A stretch of DNA of 64,000 bases from Pseudo-nitzschia pungens (taxonomy: Eukaryota; Bacillariophyta; Bacillariophyceae; Bacillariales; Bacillariaceae). Made by a program: the position numbers and the translations under genes. Under the pieces are notes generated by a model, which was given only the letters and a program-made list of their open reading frames with translations, was not told the origin of the DNA and searched no databases. Positions 1-8,427 of this stretch are shown here, piece by piece. The stretch lies in the NCBI GenBank assembly GCA_037355855.1, contig CM074766.1, positions 3,286,001-3,350,000 on the forward strand, given 5' to 3'. Each line of letters opens with the position of its first letter. Positions within the stretch are counted from its first letter, which is position 1.

Positions 1-432
1 ACAATGAACGACAGCAACGACAGCAACGAGTAACAATCAACCAGCAAACAGCAAGAGTGACAGCAAACAGCGACAGCCACAGCAACAGCGACGGCAACAG
101 CAACAGCGACAGCGACGGCAACAGCAAACAGCGACAGTAAACAGTGACAGTAAACAGCAACAGCAAACAGCGACGGCAACAGCAAACAGCGACGGCAACA
201 GCAAACAGCGACGGCAACAGCAACAGCGACAGCGACGGTAACAGCAAACAGCGACAGTAAACAGTGACAGTAAACAGCAACGGCAACAGCAAATAGCGAC
301 AGCAACAGCAACAGCGACAGCAACAGCAAATAGCGACAGCAAATAGCGACGGCAAATAGCAACAGCAAATAGCGACAGCAAATAGCGACAGCAAATAGCG
401 ACAGCAAATAGCGACAGCGACAGCAAACAGCG
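1..432. repeat. CAGCAA/CAGCGA microsatellite
   Basis: About 430 bp of imperfect CAGCAA, CAGCGA and CAGTAA hexamers. A larger period is visible: the block starting near 91 recurs almost unchanged near 211, an exact 120-bp offset, so part of the array arose by segmental duplication. The minus-strand Cys/Leu/Arg-rich reading frame across it is a by-product of the repeat and is not called as a gene. Confidence 0.9.
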
Positions 433-505
433 TCATACACAATGATCCCGATCTTTATTCAGACAACAACTGCTACACACCGTAAACAACCAACTTGCGT
501 GCTTC

Positions 506-864
506 ATGCAGAATGTGACTACGTGGCGACCGCTGCCACTAGCAGTTGCAATGCAAGCAACACCAGTACTACCATTACAAGGACGGACGGCGCCAGCAAC
601 ACCCAACGCAGCTCCCACTAGTACAAACGTGGCAACCAAAACGTTGTTTCGAAACCATACAACGGTCTCGTCGATGTGGAACGAGTGGTATGGGCTTGGC
701 ACGTTCAAAGATGAGAACTTCCCTGGCGGGATCGAAGATCTCGAAAAAGACGGCCGTCAGTGGAGAAAACATTTGAGTCCAGCGAAGGTATTGTTGAATT
801 CGTGAAGAGGAGAATTGCAGCTGGAGTTCCTGTAGAAGCAATACTGGAAGAAGGGGACGAGTGA
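506..864 (+). pseudogene. GCR1_C-like DNA-binding domain remnant, frameshifted
   Basis: The frame opened at 506 contains TTVSSMWNEWYGL followed by GGIEDLEKDGRQWRK. This resembles the GCR1_C domain pattern (a conserved V..LW.EW core, then a W-R-K segment). The frame then drifts to a stop at about 805. The natural continuation of the domain (start KTFESSEGIVEFVKRR) is in a second frame from about 769 to the TGA at 862-864. The switch falls at the run of four A at 767-770, as expected for loss of one base or a sequencing error. GCR1_C domains occur in fungal transcription factors and in Crypton-type tyrosine-recombinase elements. No recombinase is visible here. The family call rests on motif recognition only. 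Confidence 0.5.
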
Positions 865-1775
865 ATGAAGACAAAGACAAAGTCAGTTTCCGCCCTTGCA
901 AATCACGTCCGAAAGGCTAAGTCCTTTCGCTTGAGTTAGACGACGACGGCAACGATGACAACGATTACGATTACATTTACTACATTTACCATTGCGATTA
1001 CGATTAATTATTTCTTTACATTACAGCAGTACTACTAGGCGGCTCGTTGGCGTTGTTTTCGTTGTTGTTTTCGTTGTTGTTTTCGTTGTTGTTTTCGTTG
1101 TTGTTTTCGTTGTTGTTGTTTTCGTGTTTTTGGTCTTTTTTTTGTGAACCACGGCGGTCGCTTTGGTTGTTTTCGGTCGCTGTGGTTCACACGGGCGTAT
1201 GTATGTATGGTTCATTTTGATTGGTTAGAATTAGTCCTACGCAGTGACTTTACGTAGTCTTATAATAGTAACGTTGCCGTTAGACTTCGTGGAAACCGCG
1301 CGGAAAATAAAGGACGTTGGTCTCGACTAGTGTTTCTTATGTATAGATAATCTCTTATTATTATTAGGGTTTAAACTTCATCAAGGTATTCTCACTACAG
1401 TAATTACAATTTACTGGAACCGCTGGTTCCTACCGGTGAATATCGAGAACCAATACCGTAGAGCAACATGATGTTCGACAGAGGTCTACCGTACGAGTAA
1501 GGTTTACCGTACGCACGTTGCGAAGCGGGAACAACCAACAAGTGAACGACGGACAGACATTGCGATCTCAAATCTCTCTCCACTCCAATGAAAGAACGAT
1601 CGATTTCTGAAAAACTAGGGCTCGAGCGGATACAGGCGGAAAAACTTGAAACTGACCACCGAACGAAGGAGTAAAATGAAACGATAGCAATAACGAAGTA
1701 ACCTTACACCAACTACATCAGTTTTCGATCAAAACGACAAAATCAACACCCCTCGCCTTATCTCAATTCCGAAGT
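865..1775. other. Intergenic region with simple repeats
   Basis: No gene seen. A roughly 12-bp tandem repeat (CGTTGTTGTTTT) occupies about 1051-1125. A 9-bp inverted repeat (GTGAACCAC at 1143-1151, GTGGTTCAC at 1180-1188) follows it. The remainder is unremarkable and would include the 5' flank of the gene starting at 1776. Confidence 0.7.
1051..1125. repeat. 12-bp tandem repeat CGTTGTTGTTTT
   Basis: Five to six near-perfect copies of a 12-bp G/T-rich unit. The Lys/Thr-rich minus-strand reading frame over it is repeat-derived. Confidence 0.85.
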
Positions 1776-2618
1776 ATGTCAAACAAATCAGCTTGTAAAA
1801 CTACTACTACCGCCAAACGAAAGACCGGTGGCGATTCAAACGACGAATCTGTTTCGAAAAAGAGCAAGATAGGGAAAACCAAAAAATCATCTGTGAAGGG
1901 CGCAAAGAATTCGCAATCTACAGACATCGCGAATGGTCAATTTCGCATGCTCGACCTGAAAGATATTCACGACAAACTAGAGGCGCTTTGTGAAAGAGTT
2001 CCTGTCATTCCGGAGGGAAATTTTGTGACCGGCAACAACGAACAAAATGGGGAACCAATTATTGATGAGAACGCGACCCGAGAATGGGCCGCTCAACTTC
2101 AAATTGTTCTTGAGGAATTCAACCTATATGTGTGCTGCGTAGGAACAGCAACGTATAAATGGGGCACCGAAAGGACAGGAGCTGCTGACCAGAATTTGAC
2201 GTTATTGTTGAGCGAAATGTCGTCCAGCCAGGAACAAATATCTACCGCTGTGACTCCACGCTTGACTAATTTGTTGGCACCAGTGGTAGATTTGGTGATC
2301 GAAAAAACCGTGACCTATCAACAGAAAAGGACGAATGATGATAGCAATAACGAAGGTAGTACTGATGCCAATGCTGATCCCGACGCCGATACCGACAACA
2401 AAAAAAACAGCTCGACAGTTGAAGTCAAGGAAAATCATTTCACTCAAAGAGTGGTCGATCTGGCATTTCTTTCGTTATGCCACCAAATTTTAGCACGCAA
2501 TGCGCCCTTACTACGGCATGTTGTGCTATCAAACTTCCACAAGCTCCTGAGAGCCATGAAGGACTTCTTGAAGGCTCAAGAAAACGACCAACAACACAGT
2601 AGAAGCTTCACGTATTAA
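1776..2618 (+). CDS. Hypothetical 280-aa protein with basic N-terminus
   Basis: Uninterrupted 280-codon frame, not matched to a named family. The first ~55 residues are Lys/Ser/Thr-rich with clusters such as KRKTGG and KKSKIGKTKK, which look like nuclear-localisation signals (inference). Residues ~60-180 form a mixed alpha-helical-looking region (LKDIHDKLEALCERV, EWAAQLQIVLEEFNLYVCC). An acidic, Asn/Asp-rich low-complexity linker follows (~190-215), then a hydrophobic helical C-terminal region (VVDLAFLSLCHQILARNAPLL). No signal peptide or membrane span is evident. The first ATG of the frame is used; no intron was needed. The gene is convergent with the VAP homologue downstream. A nuclear role is plausible but unproven. 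Confidence 0.7.
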   Translation: MSNKSACKTTTTAKRKTGGDSNDESVSKKSKIGKTKKSSVKGAKNSQSTDIANGQFRMLDLKDIHDKLEALCERVPVIPEGNFVTGNNEQNGEPIIDENATREWAAQLQIVLEEFNLYVCCVGTATYKWGTERTGAADQNLTLLLSEMSSSQEQISTAVTPRLTNLLAPVVDLVIEKTVTYQQKRTNDDSNNEGSTDANADPDADTDNKKNSSTVEVKENHFTQRVVDLAFLSLCHQILARNAPLLRHVVLSNFHKLLRAMKDFLKAQENDQQHSRSFTY

Positions 2619-2737
2619 TGGTTCACAACGCTTTCACTTCATAACATTCGCCATGAATGTTGCCACGGACAACGCCAAAGTTCAAAGTGAAAAGAAAGTG
2701 AACCTCATGAATTTCGAAGGAAGTTGCTGATCTCAAA

Positions 2738-2884
2738 ATGCCGCATCCCGATGACCCTGAAACTTTCGTATATCGTCTTTTCTTGAAAACCGGAACACGT
2801 TATGATTTGAGAGAAGCGTCAAATACAGATGCACCAAACACTTCTTATGTTCAAATTGACATTACTCCTCGTTGCGGCGTGTAA
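2738..2884 (+). CDS. Possible small ORF or displaced exon, 48 aa
   Basis: An ATG-initiated 48-codon frame (starts MPHPDDPETFVYRLFLKTGT, ends ITPRCGV) lies between the 280-aa gene and the convergent VAP gene. An AATAAA polyadenylation-like signal overlaps its end (2887). The frame also reads upstream for a few codons (VADLK), and a 25-codon frame (2653-2730) precedes it, so it may be the last exon of a spliced or frameshifted gene. The composition looks protein-like, but it could equally be 3' UTR of the preceding gene. Confidence 0.25.
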   Translation: MPHPDDPETFVYRLFLKTGTRYDLREASNTDAPNTSYVQIDITPRCGV

Positions 2885-3066
2885 CGAATAAAAATATTTC
2901 GACACAAGTATTTTGTGCTGTATTTGCTGGTCTAGTTTTCCAAATAATCGAGGAAATTATAAATTTAGTTCAAACACCCCTTATTGTTCATCAGATCAAG
3001 ATTACATAAAGCCAAGTTTTCTCAAAACTTGAAGGGCGAAATTGTACCTTCAACATGAAAGTTGCA

Positions 3067-4272
3067 TTAAAGCTCTTCCTTTTCTTCAGTTTCAACCACG
3101 ATAGGAACATCTTCCAAAAAGAAGTTTCCGACGACTGGCAAATGGGGGGCGTTCCCAGAGGCGCCGATTCGAGCACCAGATAGAAAGCAAGCCAAACCGA
3201 TCACGATCAATTGCATGAGCGAAGACAACATGCCTCCATTCCCATTTCCTTTTCCCTGACTATTTCCTGAAGATCTACCACCTTGTTTATTTTCTAGTGC
3301 AGATCTGGCCGCCATTTCCCGATTATAGTCTCGTTTGGTCTGCTCTAACGTGTTGCTAAGAATATCTCTTTCCGCTGTCAAGTTGACACTGAAGGATACA
3401 AGTTCATCATACTTGCGTCTCAGATTCGAAAGCTCCGCAGATATTTGTTCCGCAGACATATCCGTCAGCTTTGAGTGCGCTGTCGACTCCAAATTAGGTG
3501 TCACGCCCTTCGTCTTTGGCGCAACACTCTTTGCTGGAGCTACACTCGAAGTAGCACCTGTTCCGGACGACGGGGAATCAACGATGTGGCGAACGTGTAA
3601 CTTTTTGTTTTGCAAAACGGCCGTAGATCCACCGCTTGAGATCGAATTCCACAAAGAGGTCAGAGAATCATATAATTCCGATTGACTTCCAGACTTCTTC
3701 GCAGCGAAAGAATTGTCGACTGTGCAAGATTGAACCAGAAATTTATCTTTCGAATGATCCAAACCGGATTGACCCAAACGCTCATATGATTGCAACAGAA
3801 CCTGTTTATCTTTTTCTACCAACAAAATCGATATAGTTTCGGAGGTGCCAGGTGCGATCAAACCTTGGTTGGGTCTCACGAGATACCGGCGTGGTTGTGT
3901 TGTTTTGACCTACGACACCGAGTCGCGTATTAGATTGTTGAAACCACGTAAATTGATGCGTGAGGAAAATTCCAATTTGAGGTGTTTTCATGTTGAGCAC
4001 GGGGAGTCGCGTCCATTTTATCCCGTTTCCTACCGTGAGCTGTTGCCCACCAGACTCTCCATATTTTATCCAAACATCTGGTTTTCGAATAGCACTTCAT
4101 GATATGTAGATTTGTTGCGTCGACCACAACCAGCACTTACCTTGAACGCAATGTAGTCGCTTGTCCCACCTCCGTGTCTCAAAGTCATCATGCATCGTGG
4201 CGTTGCTTCATTCGGAGACAAGGTGAACACTAGTTCTGATTCAGGGTCGATCTGCAAGGTGTGACCTGCCAT
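3067..4272 (-). CDS. VAMP-associated protein (VAP/SCS2-like MSP-domain protein)
   Basis: Two exons on the minus strand: 4272-4141 (44 codons) and 3909-3067 (280 codons plus stop), 324 aa in total. The intron 4140-3910 begins GTAAGT and ends TAG, and joins ...DYIAFK to VKTTQPRRYLVRPNQG. That junction recreates the MSP (major sperm protein) core, including the R.Y.VRPN.G signature. Order: MSP domain (~1-125), Ser/Thr/Pro-rich linker, coiled coil (~185-240, SAELSNLRRKYDEL...), Gly/Asn-rich spacer, one hydrophobic C-terminal span (SLMQLIVIGLACFLSGARIG) and a short acidic tail. VAPs are ER tail-anchored receptors that bind FFAT-motif proteins at membrane contact sites. The ~50-aa tail after the span is longer than usual. 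ATG at 4272 opens the MSP domain directly. Confidence 0.9.
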
Positions 4273-4963
4273 GGTGAATTACACTTTTCCTTCAATAGGT
4301 TATCTGTAGCGCTTGGCTTGGATAAAGCAAGTGTGCATGAGAAGGTGGCAAGCACTTACACACCAAAAGCACTAGTACCGGTACTTCCGGTGACTTTGTC
4401 AAACCTTTTGGCGAAGCGATAAATCCCGTTGTTGTAGTCGTGTGGTTATCTGCTACCGTACCGTACTACTTCTAATTACGTGTCATTCACTCGTAGACCG
4501 TGGCTGTAATCGTTACTCCTAGTCAGTAACTTACTGGATGCTGCATTCACTCTTCACTTGCACTGTGAAATTTTAGTATTTCCCCCCATCATGAATTTCG
4601 AACTTAAAATAGCCGTTGCTAAATCTACGCGCAAGCAAGGTTCTGATTGGGGGGTGAAAAAGAATGCTGTGATTGTTATTGACGTAGACGGTAACCTTAC
4701 GAGTAAGATCTTACTGACGCCATGGTAACTTAGGTCTTGAATGCATAATCTTACCGGGTACTAGTACGAGTTTAGTCGTACCTGTAGATCCATACCGGAA
4801 TGTCCGTTAAGTCCGATATGGTACTGGACGTACGAACTCCTATGTACGGTAATTACCAGTACATGATGTCTGTAAAAATTTGCTGTGCATGTTCTCGTGG
4901 CAGATGCTCTTCCGAGTACAAGTACAAGGTAACCTTAACCTTATTGAATACTGTCCTGTAAGG
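4273..4963. other. Intergenic, rich in GTAC/TACCGGTA words
   Basis: This is the 5' flank of the VAP gene. Clusters of short palindromic words occur at 4374-4390, 4455-4470 and 4745-4860. One small ATG frame (4591-4728) is listed separately. Nothing else is recognised. Confidence 0.6.
4591..4728 (+). CDS. Possible small ORF, 45 aa
   Basis: ATG frame starting MNFELKIAVAKSTRKQGSDW and ending at TAA 4726-4728. It is flanked by palindromic-word spacer and followed by the hAT-like element. It could be the first exon of a gene broken by later insertions; no downstream exon was found. Kept only because the composition is protein-like. Confidence 0.2.
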   Translation: MNFELKIAVAKSTRKQGSDWGVKKNAVIVIDVDGNLTSKILLTPW

Positions 4964-6016
4964 CAGGGGTCATAATTAGAAGAGGTGTGCCAGGATCACG
5001 AAAAATCGGTGATTCATATTCCATGTGTGGTCCAAATTAAAAAAATGTTCCTCAGACAATTTTTTTCTTCTCATAATTTACTGCGTATATCACTAGTAAA
5101 AGTGTACCTGATAAACCAACTTACCAAGTACACTTCCAATCACTTTCCAACTTTTAAATTTGATATGCAGTTCACGTATAGTTGAGAGTCAAGTAGTAAG
5201 TACCTTTTTCAGTTTATGTCCGTCTGCTGTCTGATATTGCTGATTCAAACTACCAGTGATCTTTGCCTTCCACCTGGAATATAAAATACAAAATCGGATT
5301 GTCTGTCTGTCATCTGTTTTATTTTTATTCAATTCAAAGCTTCCACTTGGAACCAAAATTTGGACCATCCTGTGACACTGTAGTGTAGCTACAATCATGA
5401 ATGAATAATTAACCGAATCCCACATGGGAATGGAATATAATATAAATCTTCGAGGATGGATACATTTAATATGTGTCCTAATTATTATGGTCGAGTCCCA
5501 GAAGATGATATATGCCTAATCATGGGAATCGACAATGAAACAACATTTATGGCAGAGCATGCCAAAATGTGGTTATGCTCGCGACCTCAAATTTTATATG
5601 TTTCCATTCTCAATTCGAGTAACAATATTCCGTAAAGTATCTAAACATTCACAATATTCATACCACTCCGAAAATTCTACCTTAACGTGTAACACATCCA
5701 TCCAAATAAATTACTTTAGCTTCCATCCATCAAGACTGAAAATGAGTAACATATTCAGAATCCTCATAAAAAATTGGGCTAGTTACAATATTCACATATT
5801 ACTCTGTTACAATTTTTGATGGAGGTTATAGATTGAAGTGTAATAGTTTTTGTTAGTATTATGCAGCGAAAGTGGGAAAAAAGATTGGGGTTGAGGGAAG
5901 TTTTTCTTATTTGGACCACACATGGAATATGGAGTGCTTTTTTTTACTAGCATATATATGACAAACACGGATGATGGACAGACATTGTGGCACACCCCTT
6001 CTAATTATGACCCCTG
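4964..6016. mobile_element. Non-autonomous hAT-like DNA transposon
   Basis: Terminal inverted repeats: CAGGGGTCATAATTAGAAGA at the left end (from 4964) matches the reverse complement of the right end (to 6016), with two mismatches in about 31 bp. A second inverted block (ATTCCATGTGTGGTCCAAAT) recurs inward at 5017-5037 and 5913-5931. The CAGGG terminus and an imperfect 8-bp flanking duplication (CTGTAAGG 4956-4963 versus CTTTAAGA 6017-6024, 6 of 8) fit the hAT superfamily. No transposase frame is present. A 324-bp solo LTR plus duplication accounts for a third of its length, so the original element was about 0.72 kb. Confidence 0.75.
5371..5694 (+). mobile_element. Solo LTR (element C-related family) inside the hAT-like element
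   Basis: Starts TGTGACA, ends GTGTAACA, and is flanked by the perfect 5-bp duplication CATCC (5366-5370, 5695-5699). It shares the blocks AATAATTAACCGAATCCCA and CGTAAAGTATCTAAACATTC with the solo LTR at 25,411 and more distantly with element C LTRs. The intact duplication and single copy indicate LTR-LTR recombination of a full element that had inserted into the DNA transposon. Confidence 0.9.
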
Positions 6017-7185
6017 CTTTAAGATACGGCACCTACCAGTACCTGTACCAAAAAAATTGTTGACACAAACTACAAACTACTTCCGAGTACATACTTTGTA
6101 CATACAGTAATCAGAGCATGTGACGATAATTTAGAGTAATGGTGGTGCTTTATTCAAAGTATCAAATTCAGCTAACTTTGGTTTTAACAATGCTTGTGCC
6201 TGGTACAGCATTCAAAGTACATGGGCTCACATTGCTTTTCATTGGCATGGTTCTTGGTAAACATAGTTGAGGAACTCAAAGAGGATAATTTATGATGTCA
6301 GGATAAAAGCCAAAGTTGACTGAATGTTCACATTGAATAAAGAAGCGTTCATTCAGACCCAAACAGTAAAAAGTGTTTTGTATTAGCATTATTTACCAAG
6401 CAAAGCAATATAAAGATTAAAATGCACTCTGATTCCTACATGTGCAGAGAGATACACCTGCATATGGCTGAACTCCTACTATCCTTAATGAATTGAGTAA
6501 ACAAATTTCAATACAAATAGCAACATTCATACCACTCTTAATCCAAATTAATATAAGTGATGCTGACACATAACCTGCTACTTCCTCCTAATCAGAATTG
6601 AACTTCAGAATTGTATGTACTTGAGAGATATCAAAATACAAAAACCAGCAAGCATTAGCATTCTTAATGTCTAGCCAAGGTTCATGGATTCATGAATAGA
6701 TTATAATGTAGTAGTTTCAGCAGGAGATTAAAAAGGAATCATAATTATGCTTTGCAAGTCCAGCAGGAATTCTTTGCAAGTCCAGCACCATGGGAGCTAG
6801 ATGATCAAGTATTCCAACAGTGTTGTTAGTAACTGCATTATAAGGCCATTGAAGTCAAAGTGCAAACAAGTCTCTCTGGGGTCTACGGTACTGCTGGTAA
6901 TGCAAAGTAGGACGTAACCTCAAAATGAAGAGCACTAGTAACTACCGGTATGCACAAAAAATATGAATCTCTGACACTTTTTGAACAAAAAAAATACGGG
7001 GAATAAACCTTACCGGTACGAGTACATGTACTTATAATCACGAAGCACATCGGGCGGTTGTTCGTTCATTTTTTGTTAATCTCACCGGTGACGTGGTACG
7101 TACGTACCATACCAGTACAAAAATGTACAGTAGATGACTGGAATCATCATCGGCACGAAGTTTTTATGTGAAAAGATCGAACGAA
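6017..7185. other. AT-rich intergenic region
   Basis: No coding region recognised. A short direct repeat (TTTGCAAGTCCAGCA near 6752 and 6774) is present, and GTAC-rich words appear at 6890-6960 and 7010-7120. The rest is featureless to inspection. Confidence 0.6.
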
Positions 7186-7253
7186 GAAAAAAGTGGCGCG
7201 GTTCTTCCTTCTGTCCGTTTTCGCACAGAAGGAAGGACCGCGCCACTTTTTTC
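7186..7253. repeat. 29-bp inverted repeat with 10-nt loop
   Basis: Arms 7186-7214 and 7225-7253 pair over 29 bp with one mismatch (which can form a G-U pair in RNA) around the loop CCGTTTTCGC. The arms are GC-rich in the middle and end in A6/T6. The hairpin lies ~196 nt upstream of the thioredoxin-fold gene start, so it could be a 5' UTR structure, a small-RNA precursor, a cruciform or a minimal foldback element. Confidence 0.9.
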
Positions 7254-7448
7254 CCTCTTTTTGGGTGATCTGATTGGCTCAATCAAGCCGGCGAGCTCGA
7301 GAGTGGGCAGGAAACGAACAAAATCTCAAGGAGGTATCATGAATTTCGTTCCAGATCAAAAACATGCCTTCAGCGGTCTCACATTTTACTTCACAACTTC
7401 GTCAAGACCATCACATCAATCTTCCACAACCGAAAGGAAGTGAAAACG

Positions 7449-8188
7449 ATGCCAGCCGTAACCCTTCCGAAGTTACCACTTGTCTGCCTGAAGACAGCAG
7501 ATTTTAAGAATACCAATCAGGTTGTCCAAGGCAAAAACACTGTGATTGGTAAGTCGAAAAAAAAAAAAAACTAAGGAAACTTTTACTCCGTGAAGACGAC
7601 GCTTTGTGTTAGCACACTTGATCTCATATTTTTTGCCAACAAATTACAGACTTCTGGACCACAAAATGCACTCGATGTCCTGATGCCCTGGACAAGCTCG
7701 ATGAAATGGCCCAAGATCCAAAGTATCAGGACGTTCAATTTATTAGCATCTGTTGTGATCAGCTTGACGGTGCGCGGGGAATTATTGAAAAGGATGATGA
7801 CTTGCGATGGCAAAATGTAAATCATTACTTCATGTCGAAAGAAGACAAAGAAACAGCAAAGAAATTACTAGGATTTCAGCAAGTACCATTCTATGTCGTT
7901 ATGGACGAACATGGGGCGATCACACAGTCGGGAAGTGGACGACAAGTAGATTTCGACGACGTCCCTGGAGTCGTTCGACCTGAGTCTGACTCCGATTCTA
8001 GTGTCGAGTTCGTATCTGAGTCCGATGAAGAGAGCGATGGTTTTGATGATATGGGACTTGATTTTGAGCTCGACTTTGGAAATAGACTTTCGATAGAAGA
8101 TGATTCAGACACTCAGGGAAGTTCGTCAAGTACGAGTAGTCCATTGGAAATACTTGATGAGTCCATCTTCGAATTAGATGATTTTTAG
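7449..8188 (+). CDS. Thioredoxin-fold protein with acidic C-terminal tail
   Basis: Two exons, 7449-7548 and 7650-8188, 212 aa. The intron is GTAAGT...TTACAG (101 nt) and interrupts the codon for Asp just before the active-site strand. The splice yields NTVIDFWTTKCTRCPDAL, a W..KC..C thioredoxin motif with a CTRC redox pair. A beta-alpha core (VQFISICCDQ) and the cis-Pro segment (GFQQVPFYVVMDEHG, ~residues 125-140) follow, as in TlpA/nucleoredoxin-type folds. Residues ~155-212 are Asp/Glu/Ser-rich with no obvious fold. No targeting peptide is clear, so a cytosolic or nuclear disulfide-reductase-like role is inferred. It is convergent with the HIBCH-like gene 240 bp away. Confidence 0.85.
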
Positions 8189-8427
8189 AGGGAATTAGGA
8201 ATTCAGGGGATAATGAAATAAAGAAACTTGTATCAATAGTGCATTCAAAGACTATACCATGCTGTACGGCATGGACGGGATGAATAGTGGAACTGCTAGA
8301 CTAAATTGTATTTTCGTCTCTCAGTACGACCTAATTATCAGATCGACCGTATGTACTGTGGTTGTGCACTAGGAGGTATTTTGAAGCCTGTTGGGACAAT
8401 CTATCCCTTAAGAGCTAATGTAGATGC

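Noticed and set aside
37..426. 129-codon Cys/Leu-rich minus-strand reading frame
   Set aside because: Produced entirely by the CAGCAA/CAGCGA microsatellite; no non-repeat sequence.
1021..1215. Lys/Thr-rich minus-strand reading frame
   Set aside because: Encoded by the 12-bp tandem repeat.
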